The notes: generated from the sequence alone by a model not told the origin. A stretch of 64,000 nt of DNA from Acidobacteriaceae bacterium (GCA_019240405.1 JAFAYL010000022.1:21328-85327), one strand, 5' to 3'. Shown: positions 9,429 to 18,374, numbered from the stretch's first letter. Translations and numbers: made by a program.

Positions 9429-10263
9429 ACTCACGCAACTCCGGGTAGTGCTCAACGAGCGAGGCCGGTGCGTTTACTTCTTTGCCTCTCAGAATGGACG
9501 TGATTTCTAAAGCGTTGACCATGGCTTTTCCAAGGTTGTGATTGTTTGTCATCGCGTATGTATCCGTAGCCTTCTCACCGACAGATCTGATCCGAGTGAC
9601 CCAAGGCTCTAGCTCATCGACCTTGTAAAGGTAGTCGTAACGCTCCCTAACATCAGCTTTATCCGAGAACCACATTTTGTAGTTCCGTCCGTGCAAACGG
9701 ATGTAGCCAATTGGCGATGTGACTTCAGCGCCCGGTTTGATCGAGCGTTTGAACAGCGGTTGATCAATGTTCGCTAGACCGATGTCCAGTTCTGCTAGCA
9801 AATCCAAAACTTCAGGTTCTGCCCAACTCGCGTGCCTGACTTCCAAGACCAGCGGATACTCCCGAAAGCGCTTTGCGAGATCAACTAAGTACTGCCGATT
9901 GTCCATGTCGAAATGGAACGACCAAGGGAACTGGAGCAATAGCGCACCGAAACGGCCCGAATCAATCAACGGTGTTAGGCCGTCTTTGAAATCGCGCTCA
10001 TCCTGGGCGGTCGCATTCCGCTTATGTGTGAATCCCTGGTACAACTTTGCTGTAAACCGGAATCGCTGATTCGCTTCCACACGTTCGGTCCACGTCTTTG
10101 TCGTGGACGGTCGCGGAGCACCGTAAAAACTCGAATTAATCTCAATCGCGTCGAAGTATTGCGCCAGGTAGGTGAGTGGATGAAACGCTCTGGGTTTCTG
10201 CGCCGGATAGACGATCCCTTCCCAGTCTTTATAAGCCCAGCCAGCCGGGCCGATGCGAATCAC
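9409..10263 (-). CDS. DUF72 (YecE-like) family protein
   Basis: Member of the DUF72 TIM-barrel family, molecular role not established. The GTG start gives IRIGPAGWAYKDWEG, the typical family N-terminus. Further marks are AIEINSSFYGAP (about 46-57), FRFTAKLYQGFTH, LLLQFPWSF, PLVLEVRHASW and YIRLHGRN, in the usual order. The full length of 284 shows this is the intact copy. A second, broken copy lies at 42739 and shares FRFTAKLxxGFTHxRNATAxDERxFKDG. No operon partner is evident; the gene upstream on the same strand reads divergently. Confidence 0.9.
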   Translation of the reverse strand: MIRIGPAGWAYKDWEGIVYPAQKPRAFHPLTYLAQYFDAIEINSSFYGAPRPSTTKTWTERVEANQRFRFTAKLYQGFTHKRNATAQDERDFKDGLTPLIDSGRFGALLLQFPWSFHFDMDNRQYLVDLAKRFREYPLVLEVRHASWAEPEVLDLLAELDIGLANIDQPLFKRSIKPGAEVTSPIGYIRLHGRNYKMWFSDKADVRERYDYLYKVDELEPWVTRIRSVGEKATDTYAMTNNHNLGKAMVNALEITSILRGKEVNAPASLVEHYPELREFTKTDA

Positions 10264-10416
10264 CTACTCAGTCTTGCAGACATTTAACAAGCGGTGAGGG
10301 TTTGTCAAGTATACAATTCCGAAACGCTTGTTCCGCCATGCTACTGTGCTCTCGGAGATCGTTTCTCAAACCGTGTTCACCCACGCACCTCTCGGCGGGC
10401 CGATAGGCCCCGGCCC

Positions 10417-12186
10417 CTACGAAATGTCAATGCGCCACAGGTCGGCGCCGTTCAGTTTCAGCAATTGCGTTTTTCCCTCGACCGGATAGAAAAACTCGGC
10501 GGTATCGGGGTTGTAGGGCTCTTCGCCTATGCGGAATAAAGATTGGCCCAGGCGCTCGAGCCGGGCCACGCCGTCCAGCCACAATGCGCCTTTTCTGATC
10601 ACGACCCGCGTGCTGCCGAGCCAGACGCTTTCAGCCCGGTAATAGCCGGTGAACGCCGCGAGATCCGGCGGGACGGCAAAGCTGCGCGGCCCTGAATACT
10701 TCGCATTCACATACCAATCCGCGCCATGCATCATCTCGATTACGGGGGCCAGCGTCTTCGCATCCTTCTCGTTTGCATGTTCTTTCTCTTTCGGGTTTTC
10801 TTCCGCGCGCCCGAACAAGATGGGAAAGCGTTCGAACGCTGGTGCTATCGCGAGAAACGTGTCGCCTCCGCCCGACTGTAGCGGAATTGATTCCGCACCC
10901 ACGCGCATGGTCAAGCGGTCCCCTTCCGCGATGACCACGACCTCGCGGCCCTCGGGCGACGTATACGTTCCCGCATACTCGCTCGCATTCTTGACGTGCA
11001 TCGGATCGCTCAGCTCCGGCGGCTTCGGCAGCGGCTTTCGCTCCGCTTGGGCGCACATTAGTTTCACGGCGAATTGCGTCACGGGATTGGGCCGGTAGCC
11101 TTGCCCGGCGTTAATCGATGCGAACGCGGCCACACCGCCGTCCAGGTCGATGTGCATCGCGGACATGAAGGAGACCATCCCGCCCGTGTGACGCAGAACC
11201 GTGTGCCCATCGAGCTGATCGACTCCGATGCCATAGCCGTAACAAGCCGTCGGGCTCAGCGCCGGGGCTTTCACGTAGGGCTTACTAAACAAGGCGAAGC
11301 TCTCTTCCGAGACGATTCGCCGACCGCGTCCTTGGCCTCGCCGCAAGAGCATTTGGAGATACAGCGCCATATCGCCCGGCGTGGAAAGAATGCTTCCGGC
11401 AGCATCTTCGAAAACCAGATTTCCCGCCGGCGCGAGTTTTCCATGCCTGATGTACGTCAAGTCATCAAAAAAGGGGACGTAACTGTTAGCCGTTTTTTCG
11501 CGGGTGCGGTTTGTGATCACTGGGGCCGATGAGGTCATGCCGAGCGGCTCGAAGATCCGCTTCTGAACCGCTTCCGCCCAGGGCCGGCCATCGAGTTTTT
11601 CGACCAAATATCCGAGCGCGGTAAACCCCACATTGCAGTAATGAAAATGCTCGCCGGGCTTGAACGCCTGAACGTGGCGGGCCCGCGGATCGCTCAGAAA
11701 GAGGCCCAGCGCGTCGGGCAGGCCCGAGGTGTGGGTCAGCAGGTGATGGACGGTAATGACCCCGTGATTTGCCTCGATGGGGAGCCAGGGGAGATATTCG
11801 AGAACCGGCCGGTCCAGATCGAGCTTACCCTCTCCGCGCAATTGGAGCAGAGTGAGAGCAACAAAGGATTTGGTAATCGAGCCGACCTCGAACAGCAGGT
11901 CTGGCGTAACAGGTGCCTTGGTTTCAAGATCGGAAAAGCCGAAGGCAGCGGTCCGGACGACCCGGTCCTTGTCTGCCAGAGCGAGCGTCAGACCAGGCGA
12001 GTTCATGGCCCGCATGTATGCCTGTATGAAATCATCGAGCGGACCGAATACCGGTCCGAAGGAGGCATCCCGCGCTTGTTCGGCGGAAAGCGTACCTTCC
12101 TGGACCAAAAAAGTGGTAGCCGAAAGGGTAGAAGCGCGGAGCGCGCCAATCAGAAACGCGCGACGTCTCAGGTATGAGCCCGGCAT
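10417..12186 (-). CDS. Exported class C beta-lactamase-like serine hydrolase
   Basis: Serine hydrolase of the class C beta-lactamase/DD-peptidase/esterase fold, 589 residues from ATG 12186 (the frame extends 15 codons further upstream). The N-terminus LRRRAFLIGALRA resembles a Tat or Sec signal. The nucleophile motif is Ser-Ile-Thr-Lys (about residues 103-106), the second is Tyr-Cys-Asn (about 183-185), and the third is His-Thr-Gly-Gly in VLRHTGGMVSFMS. The last 180 residues are an extra beta-rich domain seen in many penicillin-binding-protein-like esterases. Peptidase, esterase or lactamase activity cannot be told apart from sequence; resistance should not be assumed. Confidence 0.88.
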   Translation of the reverse strand: MPGSYLRRRAFLIGALRASTLSATTFLVQEGTLSAEQARDASFGPVFGPLDDFIQAYMRAMNSPGLTLALADKDRVVRTAAFGFSDLETKAPVTPDLLFEVGSITKSFVALTLLQLRGEGKLDLDRPVLEYLPWLPIEANHGVITVHHLLTHTSGLPDALGLFLSDPRARHVQAFKPGEHFHYCNVGFTALGYLVEKLDGRPWAEAVQKRIFEPLGMTSSAPVITNRTREKTANSYVPFFDDLTYIRHGKLAPAGNLVFEDAAGSILSTPGDMALYLQMLLRRGQGRGRRIVSEESFALFSKPYVKAPALSPTACYGYGIGVDQLDGHTVLRHTGGMVSFMSAMHIDLDGGVAAFASINAGQGYRPNPVTQFAVKLMCAQAERKPLPKPPELSDPMHVKNASEYAGTYTSPEGREVVVIAEGDRLTMRVGAESIPLQSGGGDTFLAIAPAFERFPILFGRAEENPKEKEHANEKDAKTLAPVIEMMHGADWYVNAKYSGPRSFAVPPDLAAFTGYYRAESVWLGSTRVVIRKGALWLDGVARLERLGQSLFRIGEEPYNPDTAEFFYPVEGKTQLLKLNGADLWRIDIS

Positions 12187-12391
12187 ATTAGCGATAAAGT
12201 ACCACGCCGGTGCCGGCGCGAGGCTCTGCACGGCGGAAGGTAAATTTTACGAGCAAAAAGCCCTCGTGTTCGGAATGCGGGCTTGCAGGATTCGTGGCAA
12301 AAGCGGGCTGACGCCTCACCGTTCCAGTCGTTTAACCCACGCGAATGGTACTAGATAATCCGTTAGTGGTACGCCGGTCTACAGAAATCCC

Positions 12392-12421
12392 TTGACCCGG
12401 AAAATAATACACGGTTATCCT
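12392..12421 (+). promoter_or_regulatory. Candidate sigma-70 promoter of the first cysteine-rich gene
   Basis: TTGACC at 12392-12397 and TATCCT at 12416-12421 with an 18-base spacer, about 30 bases before ATG 12453. A strong ribosome-binding site (GAGGAGGA, near 12433-12440) follows. Good boxes and placement; transcription is not shown. Confidence 0.5.
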
Positions 12422-12452
12422 AACTCTGTCCAGAGGAGGACAATCAACAGTC

Positions 12453-13118
12453 ATGGCTATCTTAAAATCAACGCTCGCGACCTTCGCGATCGCGACTCTG
12501 TTTACAGTAGCCGCTTCAGCGGCTACGCAGCCGGCGCTTTCGGGGCCGGATGTGTTTCGTATTTCTTATTGGGTCAATGAGACGTTTACCTGTACCGGCG
12601 GCAGTTGTACGCCTAGCGGTATAGCGCCCGGCATTGACGACCAAATCTACATCGTCAATCCAGGAACGAGCGGCGGGAATCTCTGCGCGAACATTTACGT
12701 GTGGGATCCTTCCGAAGAGCTCGTGTCCTGCTGCGCCACTGCGATCACGCCGAACGAACTGGTGACCACCACCGTTGGGGGGCTGCTTACGAACCCGGCA
12801 AGCGCGAGGGATAGGACGCCTCACAGCGGAGTGATCAAGATCATCTCGTCCACCGTTCCTAGCGGCGGCTGCAATGCCGCGACCGTGGGCAAGAGTGGAG
12901 GCGGAGCAGTCACTCCAGAGTTGCTCTCCTGGATGGTGCATATCTTTACCGTCAACGGTGCTTACGAGCCGACGGAAGAGGAATTCCTTCCTGGAACGCT
13001 GAGCGCTGCCGAGGAGGGCCTCGATGTAAATGGTTGCGCCGCTTTTGCCGGTCTCAGTGGCGCAGGCACATGCGTAGGTCCGGTGGAGGCACCAGCGGTT
13101 CGCAAGAGCCTGCGGTAG
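12453..13118 (+). CDS. Secreted cysteine-rich protein of unknown function, paralogue A
   Basis: 221 residues. A Sec signal (TLATFAIATLFTVAASA) is cleaved near Ala-Ala-Thr. The mature part holds eight cysteines, including a Cys-Cys pair, probably forming disulfides. The sequence is close to the next gene over almost its whole length, including DNA identity, and I know no family for either. The two differ mainly in a short loop (VNGAYEP here) before TEEEFLPGTLSAAEEG. An inverted repeat follows the stop. A DsbA-like gene lies 0.9 kb downstream, which suits disulfide-bonded products. Confidence 0.75.
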   Translation: MAILKSTLATFAIATLFTVAASAATQPALSGPDVFRISYWVNETFTCTGGSCTPSGIAPGIDDQIYIVNPGTSGGNLCANIYVWDPSEELVSCCATAITPNELVTTTVGGLLTNPASARDRTPHSGVIKIISSTVPSGGCNAATVGKSGGGAVTPELLSWMVHIFTVNGAYEPTEEEFLPGTLSAAEEGLDVNGCAAFAGLSGAGTCVGPVEAPAVRKSLR

Positions 13119-13153
13119 GGGGAGACCACCTCACAGCGGCACGGTTGTAGTAT

Positions 13154-13189
13154 CGCGGGTGAACCACGGAAATTAATGGCTCACCCGCG
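13154..13189 (+). terminator. Inverted repeat after paralogue A
   Basis: CGCGGGTGA at 13154-13162 pairs with TCACCCGCG at 13181-13189, a nine-base perfect stem with an 18-base loop. No T tract follows, so it may slow or end transcription or protect an mRNA end. It sits 36 bases after the stop codon. Confidence 0.4.
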
Positions 13190-13227
13190 GACTTACTGAT
13201 CGTTCCGCCGGAAGGAGATCAAACGTC

Positions 13228-13908
13228 ATGTCTATCCTAAAATCAGTACTTGCGGCGTTCGCATCGGCAACGCTGTTCACCATCGCCGCTTCGGCGGCCA
13301 CGCAACCAGCCCTTAGCGGGCCAGATGTATTTCGGCTCTCGTATTTCGTCAATGAGACGTTTAGCTGTACCGGGGGCAATTGTACGCCTACCGGTATAGC
13401 GCCCGGTCTGGACGACCACATCTACATTGTCAATCCAGGAACCAGCGGCGGGAATCTCTGCGCGAATATTTACGTGTGGGATCCTTCCGAAGAGCTCGTC
13501 TCCTGCTGCGCTACCGCGATCACGCCGAACGAACTGGTGACCACCACCGTTGGGGGGCTGCTTACAAACCCAGCCAGCGCGAAAGATACGACACCTCACA
13601 GCGGGGTGATCAAGATCATCTCGTCCACCGTTCCGAGCGGCGGACACTGCAATCCCGCAACCGTGGGCAAGAGTGGAGGCGGAGCAGTCACTCCAGAGTT
13701 GCTGTCCTGGATGGTGCATCTCTTCCCCGCTGGGTTTTCGGGCTTTAGCGACGGAGAAGCGACGGAAGAGGAATTCCTTCCTGGAACGCTGAGTGCTGCC
13801 GAGGAGGGTCTCGATGTAAATGGTTGCGCCGCCTTTGCCGGTCTCAGCGGCGCAGGGACATGCGTAGGTCCGGTAGAGGCACCAGCGGTTCGATCGCACC
13901 TTAAGTAA
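13228..13908 (+). CDS. Secreted cysteine-rich protein of unknown function, paralogue B
   Basis: 226 residues, tandem duplicate of the preceding gene. ATG 13228 follows GGAAGGAGAT, a strong ribosome-binding site. The signal peptide and all eight cysteines are kept. The segment after WMVHLF is replaced by a longer loop (PAGFSGFSDGEA) while both flanks are nearly unchanged. The duplication looks recent, because long stretches of DNA are identical including third positions. Function unknown. Confidence 0.75.
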   Translation: MSILKSVLAAFASATLFTIAASAATQPALSGPDVFRLSYFVNETFSCTGGNCTPTGIAPGLDDHIYIVNPGTSGGNLCANIYVWDPSEELVSCCATAITPNELVTTTVGGLLTNPASAKDTTPHSGVIKIISSTVPSGGHCNPATVGKSGGGAVTPELLSWMVHLFPAGFSGFSDGEATEEEFLPGTLSAAEEGLDVNGCAAFAGLSGAGTCVGPVEAPAVRSHLK

Positions 13909-13943
13909 GGCGCATCGCCGCGAGTACAAATCAGTACCCATTT

Positions 13944-13973
13944 ACGGGTGACCAGGAGTACCTGGCCACCCGT
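13944..13973 (+). terminator. Strong hairpin after paralogue B
   Basis: ACGGGTG (13944-13950) pairs with CACCCGT (13967-13973), and inside it CCAGG (13952-13956) pairs with CCTGG (13961-13965) around an AGTA loop, with a single A/C mismatch between the two stems. No clear T run follows. It occupies the same relative place as the hairpin after paralogue A and shares its GGGTG/CACCC core. Confidence 0.5.
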
Positions 13974-14043
13974 GTGGTCTATTGACTCAGGTTTCGAGAT
14001 AGATATACACTCCCCAAAGAACTTCATATTAAGGATATTTACA

Positions 14044-15081
14044 TTGAACATTCGTATTTTTTGCACTCTTATCATGCTTTCCGGCTTGACAGGCATGCTC
14101 AATGCGCAGGCCGGCCCAGCCGAGAATCCCTCAACCGTAGTAGCCGAAGTTAACGGCACTGCCGTGACCTTAGGTGAGCTGGAACAAAAGCGGGCGGACA
14201 ACCTGTTTCACGCGCGCACTCAGTATTACAAGGAAGAGCGTAAAGCGCTTGACGACCTGATTGATGAGCGCTTGCTTGACATTCGGGCGCGCCGTGAGAA
14301 CGTAACGGTGGACGAGCTGCTCCGACGCCACGTGGACAGCCAGGTAGCTAAGGACCCGAGCGACGAGCAGCTTCAAATACTGTATGAAGCTACCCAAACC
14401 GATCAGCCGTTTGCTTCGGTACGCGAGAGATTACTGAACAATCTGCGGCAGTTGCGCACTTCGAAGGCTCGCGCAGCATACTTGAAAACACTTCGGGACG
14501 AGGCCAAGATCAACGTCACACTTCCGGAGCCGCGCGCGGAGATCGCGCTCAACGAGCATACGCCGGTGCGCGGCCCGCGAAACGCGCCCGTCATAGTGGT
14601 TGAATTTGCCGATTATCAGTGTCCGTATTGCAAGCAGCTCGAACCGCAGATCGAGAAAATAAAAAATGAATTCGGCGACAAAGTAGCTTTGGTGTATAAG
14701 GACTACCCATTGCAGATGCACCATGACGCCGAACCCATGGCCGAGGCAGCAAGGTGCGCCGGAGAACAAGGCAAATATTGGGAATTTCACGATTATCTCT
14801 TCAACGACGTGAAGAACTTCGACATCGCACAGGCGAAAGAGCACGCCCGAGCGCTCCAATTAGACTCGGCGCGGTTTGATAAGTGCCTGGACTCGAACGC
14901 CGAAGATCAATTAATTAAGCACGATTCTGCTGAAGCGACGAACCTGGGCGTCGGTGGCACTCCGACGGTGTTCGTCAACGGGCGACTCATTGCGGGTGCA
15001 AAGTACGAGGCAATACGCGATGCAATCCAGCAGGAGTTAGCAGCAGCTTCTGCGCGCCCCCGCCAGACCGCTCGACGCTGA
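14044..15081 (+). CDS. Exported SurA-N/DsbA-like thiol-disulfide oxidoreductase
   Basis: 345 residues from TTG 14044, preceded by AAGGATA; the longer reading frame adds residues that spoil the signal peptide (IFCTLIMLSGLTGMLNAQ). Residues about 30-170 resemble the helical N-terminal domain of SurA-type chaperones (VVAEVNGTAVTLGELEQKR). Residues about 185-335 are a DsbA-type thioredoxin fold with active site Cys-Pro-Tyr-Cys (FADYQCPYCKQLE) and the cis-proline loop GVGGTPTVFVNG. It should oxidise or isomerise disulfides of exported proteins; the two cysteine-rich proteins just upstream are plausible clients, by context only. Confidence 0.88.
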   Translation: MNIRIFCTLIMLSGLTGMLNAQAGPAENPSTVVAEVNGTAVTLGELEQKRADNLFHARTQYYKEERKALDDLIDERLLDIRARRENVTVDELLRRHVDSQVAKDPSDEQLQILYEATQTDQPFASVRERLLNNLRQLRTSKARAAYLKTLRDEAKINVTLPEPRAEIALNEHTPVRGPRNAPVIVVEFADYQCPYCKQLEPQIEKIKNEFGDKVALVYKDYPLQMHHDAEPMAEAARCAGEQGKYWEFHDYLFNDVKNFDIAQAKEHARALQLDSARFDKCLDSNAEDQLIKHDSAEATNLGVGGTPTVFVNGRLIAGAKYEAIRDAIQQELAAASARPRQTARR

Positions 15082-15082
15082 T

Positions 15083-17344
15083 TTGTCAGCAGCAAAAGAA
15101 GAATTGAGTAGGCCCGCACGCTGGCCGGTTGGCGGGCCTTCTTCCTTAGGCCGGCCGCGGCCACTTGATTTCACGCAAATACTACGAACTTCGCAACGCT
15201 GCTGGCCACTAGGCATCGTTGTAAGCTGCGTGTTGCTTGTCCATGAATTGGCGCGCCCGACGGCATCTTTGCCCGGCTTGATCACAAGCCCGATCGATGA
15301 ACGTCAACTTGTCACCCTTGCTGGAAACACGCGCCCTGAAGCCAACGTGGACACCGATCATGGCCGCGTCGCGGACGGCTTCCGAATGGAACACGTGCTG
15401 CTGCAGTTGAAGCGCTCTCCCAAGCAAGAGCTTGCCCTTCGTGCTTTCATTGACGAACTGCATAATCCGGCATCGGCAAATTTCCATCACTGGCTAAGCG
15501 CGGATGAATTCGGAAAACAGTTCGGCCTGGCGCAGCCAGATCTCGACGTCATCGAACGCTGGTTGGTATCGCACGGTTTTCAGATCAACGTGGTCTATTC
15601 AAACCGTCAGCTTATCGACTTCTCGGGCACGGCCGGACAGATACGCGCCGCTCTGCATACTGAAATTCACCGCCTGATGGTGAATGGCGAAGAGCATATC
15701 GCTAACATGAGCGATCCCCAAATCCCCGCTGCCTTGGCACCGGCTGTTGCAGGCCCGGTTTCACTCCATAACTTCATGCCACAACCGTTACGTGAGCCAC
15801 ACGCGGGTTACACCTTTGTTCTGGAGAAAGAGAAGCTTTACGGCATTGTGCCTGGGGATCTCGCCACAATTTATAACCTCACGCCACTGTTCGAGGCTGG
15901 TGATACAGGAAAGGGCCAGACCATCGCTGTGGTGGAAGTGATGGATATTTACAATTCTTCCGACTGGAACACGTTCCGCAGTACGTTCGGGCTCGCGAGT
16001 TATACCTCGGGTTCCTTGACAACGATCCATCCGGCCCCGAAGAGCGGCAATAACAACTGTGCCGACCCGGGTTACATTGGCTCCGACGCAGAGGCCGTTC
16101 TCGACGCCGAATGGGCCAGCGCTGCTGCCCCTGACGCGACCATCGAATTAGCTTCTTGCGCCACAACCACAACCAGTTTCGGCGCTTTGATTGCTGTTCA
16201 GAACTTGATCAACGGCACGGCTGTATCGCCCGACATCATCAGCATCAGCTACGGGGCTTGCGAGGCGAACAGCACAATCGCAAACTCCGCGTACAGTTCG
16301 GCCTTCCAACAGGCTGTTGCGCAGGGTGTTTCAGTTTACGTCGCCGCCGGCGATTCTGGGGCCGCTTGCAATTATGGCAGCGTGACAGGAATCGCCGTAA
16401 ACGGGATAGCTTCAACCGCATATAACGTTGCAGTTGGTGGTACGGACTTCGGAGACACTTATAGCCAGGCGAATAGCGCTTATTGGAATTCAAACAACAG
16501 CGCGGTATACGCCTCCGCGAAGAGTTACGTCCCGGAGATTCCATGGAATGACACCTGCGCCAGTGTGCTCCTCGCCGAATCACGCGGGTACAAAACGACG
16601 TATGGTGAAAAGGGTTTCTGCAACAGTGACACTGGCGCTCGCCTCAACTGGACACACGCCGGCGGCGGCGGACCGAGCAATTGCGCCACTTTCGATCAGA
16701 AGACATGTGGGGGTTGGCCCAAGCCCTCCTGGCAAGCCAGCGTGGGCGGTATCTCCAACGACGGGGTTCGCGACCTCCCCGACATCTCCCTCTTTGCCGG
16801 CAAAGGCATGTGGGATCACCTCTATGTGTATTGCGATTCCGCATTTGCTCCCTGCACGGATAAGCCCGACACTTGGTCTTACGACGGCGGGACGTCATTT
16901 GGCTCGCCCATAATGGCGGGAATTCAGGCGTTAGTGAATGAAAAGGTCGGAGAACGCCAGGGCAATCCAAATTACATGTATTACAAGCTCGCTGCCGAAG
17001 AATACGGCGCCAAAGGCAGCAAACACTGCGATTCGTCAAACGGCAGGGCGGTTGCGGAAAGTTGTACGTTCCACGATATTACGATGGGGGATAACGACGT
17101 CGCCTGTTCCGAGAATAAAAGTACTGGCAATAATAACTGCTTCATCCCTTCGGGCGAAACGGGTGTGCTCTCACTATCCTCCGACACATATCAGCCGGCT
17201 TTTGAAGCTGGAATAGGCTGGGATTTCGCGACGGGCATCGGAACAGTGAACGCTTACAACCTTGTGAACAACTGGGCATCTGTGATTTCGAAATCCGCGA
17301 CTCTGCCCGATCGCGACCGGCGTATCAAGCTAGGATGGCACTGA
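15083..17344 (+). CDS. Pro-kumamolisin-type serine-carboxyl protease (sedolisin, S53)
   Basis: Secreted endopeptidase, up to 753 residues. The N-terminal half holds a pro-domain (about 100-230, HHWLSADEFGKQFG and LHNFMPQPLR), which is removed on activation. The catalytic domain begins near residue 255. The family Glu and Asp fall in DAEAVLDAEW (about 336 and 340), and the nucleophile Ser in GGTSFGSPIMAG (about 605). The start is uncertain: TTG 15083 touches the upstream stop, and TTG 15104 and an internal GTG are alternatives. A hydrophobic segment (GIVVSCVLLVHELA) near residue 48 is the likely signal anchor. Co-transcription with the DsbA-like gene is likely from the one-base spacing. Confidence 0.88.
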   Translation: MSAAKEELSRPARWPVGGPSSLGRPRPLDFTQILRTSQRCWPLGIVVSCVLLVHELARPTASLPGLITSPIDERQLVTLAGNTRPEANVDTDHGRVADGFRMEHVLLQLKRSPKQELALRAFIDELHNPASANFHHWLSADEFGKQFGLAQPDLDVIERWLVSHGFQINVVYSNRQLIDFSGTAGQIRAALHTEIHRLMVNGEEHIANMSDPQIPAALAPAVAGPVSLHNFMPQPLREPHAGYTFVLEKEKLYGIVPGDLATIYNLTPLFEAGDTGKGQTIAVVEVMDIYNSSDWNTFRSTFGLASYTSGSLTTIHPAPKSGNNNCADPGYIGSDAEAVLDAEWASAAAPDATIELASCATTTTSFGALIAVQNLINGTAVSPDIISISYGACEANSTIANSAYSSAFQQAVAQGVSVYVAAGDSGAACNYGSVTGIAVNGIASTAYNVAVGGTDFGDTYSQANSAYWNSNNSAVYASAKSYVPEIPWNDTCASVLLAESRGYKTTYGEKGFCNSDTGARLNWTHAGGGGPSNCATFDQKTCGGWPKPSWQASVGGISNDGVRDLPDISLFAGKGMWDHLYVYCDSAFAPCTDKPDTWSYDGGTSFGSPIMAGIQALVNEKVGERQGNPNYMYYKLAAEEYGAKGSKHCDSSNGRAVAESCTFHDITMGDNDVACSENKSTGNNNCFIPSGETGVLSLSSDTYQPAFEAGIGWDFATGIGTVNAYNLVNNWASVISKSATLPDRDRRIKLGWH
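15111..15138 (+). terminator. Possible terminator or attenuator at the start of the protease gene
   Basis: GGCCCGC (15111-15117) pairs with GCGGGCC (15132-15138), followed by TTCTTCCTT. The shape suits a weak intrinsic terminator for the upstream gene, yet it lies inside the longest reading of the protease, so either the protease starts later or the hairpin dampens its expression. Confidence 0.3.
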
Positions 17345-17370
17345 GAACTGAGATGATATTCGAAGCCATT

Positions 17371-18147
17371 ATGAAACGATTGTTTGGGGTGACCTTTAGC
17401 TTTGTCGCCACGCTGATGGCGCAGCAAGGCACGGCGCCAGCGACGTCTTCACAAACACCTCTGCTCCCGCAGACGGAAGTGGACTCTGCGGTTCAGCAGT
17501 TCGAGGCGGCCTTTGCAGCCGGCTATAACGGCGGCGATGCGAAACGAGTCGCCGACCTCTACACGGACAATGCAACTCTGCTAACTGAATCCGGTATTAC
17601 GATCATTGGCCGGGAACGGATTGAAAAAGCTCTCGCCGCAGGTTTTGCGCAGCGCAAAGACGCCAAACTCGAAAATACGCCGCAAAACTCGGTGGCCGTT
17701 TCGCGCGACGTCATCGTCACGCAGGGGCTCTCACGCTTGACTCCGGCTGACAACGCGCAACAACCTTCGGAATTCCTGTATACGAGGGTTCTGACTCGGC
17801 AGGAGGATAAATGGCGAATCGCCGTGGCGCAATATGCTCGCCCCAACCCCTGGGTTGTGACTCTTCCCACGACACCTGTTGGGCATACTAGCCCTCCAAA
17901 GAAGGTGAGCTTAACGAACACAGGAGCGACCGCGCTCAGGATTCGCAATATGACCTTGAGCGGAAGGGCAGTCGCTGATTTCACCAAGGTGGGCACGTGT
18001 ACGCGTCCGGTTCCGCAGGGGGGAAGTTGCGTGCTGGCTTTCACGTTCCGTCCGACGAGCCCCGGTCCCCGCAAGGCAACACTCTGGTTTAACGACGATG
18101 CCGGAACCGGCCCCCACGAATTGAGGCTCGTTGGCACAGGCAAGTGA
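17371..18147 (+). CDS. Exported NTF2-like (SnoaL/DUF4440) protein with C-terminal ASH domain
   Basis: 258 residues from ATG 17371, chosen because the signal peptide MKRLFGVTFSFVATLMAQ then starts cleanly; ATG 17353 is an alternative. Residues about 35-150 look like an NTF2-like fold (DSAVQQFEAAFAAGYNGGDAKRVADLYTDNATLL). The last 90 residues are one ASH/choice-of-anchor domain (KKVSLTNTGATALRIRNMTLSG, Cys-Thr-Arg-Pro-Val-Pro-Gln-Gly-Gly-Ser-Cys), the same module repeated ten times in the convergent neighbour. No catalytic residues are recognisable. It follows the protease by 26 bases. Confidence 0.75.
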   Translation: MKRLFGVTFSFVATLMAQQGTAPATSSQTPLLPQTEVDSAVQQFEAAFAAGYNGGDAKRVADLYTDNATLLTESGITIIGRERIEKALAAGFAQRKDAKLENTPQNSVAVSRDVIVTQGLSRLTPADNAQQPSEFLYTRVLTRQEDKWRIAVAQYARPNPWVVTLPTTPVGHTSPPKKVSLTNTGATALRIRNMTLSGRAVADFTKVGTCTRPVPQGGSCVLAFTFRPTSPGPRKATLWFNDDAGTGPHELRLVGTGK

Positions 18148-18309
18148 GTTGGCAGGAAACATGTGGTGCCAACCGGGCCTCTAGTACTTTTATAGGATCT
18201 AGCTGCGAAAAGTTGTCATCAAAGCGACGTCATGCAACGTCTATACAGCAGGAATCTGTCCACAGAAATCGGTGCCTAAGGCGCGGCTTTCGGTTGGACG
18301 ATAAGAAGA

Positions 18310-18374
18310 GCAAGAGCAGCGAGGGTGCATGCGCGTCCTCCTCTGACGTCACTTTGCATGCACCCGGCTCTTGC
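18310..18374. terminator. Long two-step inverted repeat between convergent genes
   Basis: GCAAGAGC (18310-18317) pairs with GCTCTTGC (18367-18374), and inside it GGGTGCATGC (18323-18332) pairs with GCATGCACCC (18356-18365). That gives 18 perfect pairs in two blocks, asymmetric bulges between them and a 23-base loop. It is the main structure in the 273-base gap between two converging genes and may end transcription from both sides, though T tracts are absent. The rest of the gap shows nothing recognisable. Confidence 0.5.

Noticed and set aside
10417..12186. Antibiotic resistance beta-lactamase
   Set aside because: Motifs and length fit the broad class C-like hydrolase family with an extra domain, most members of which are not resistance enzymes.
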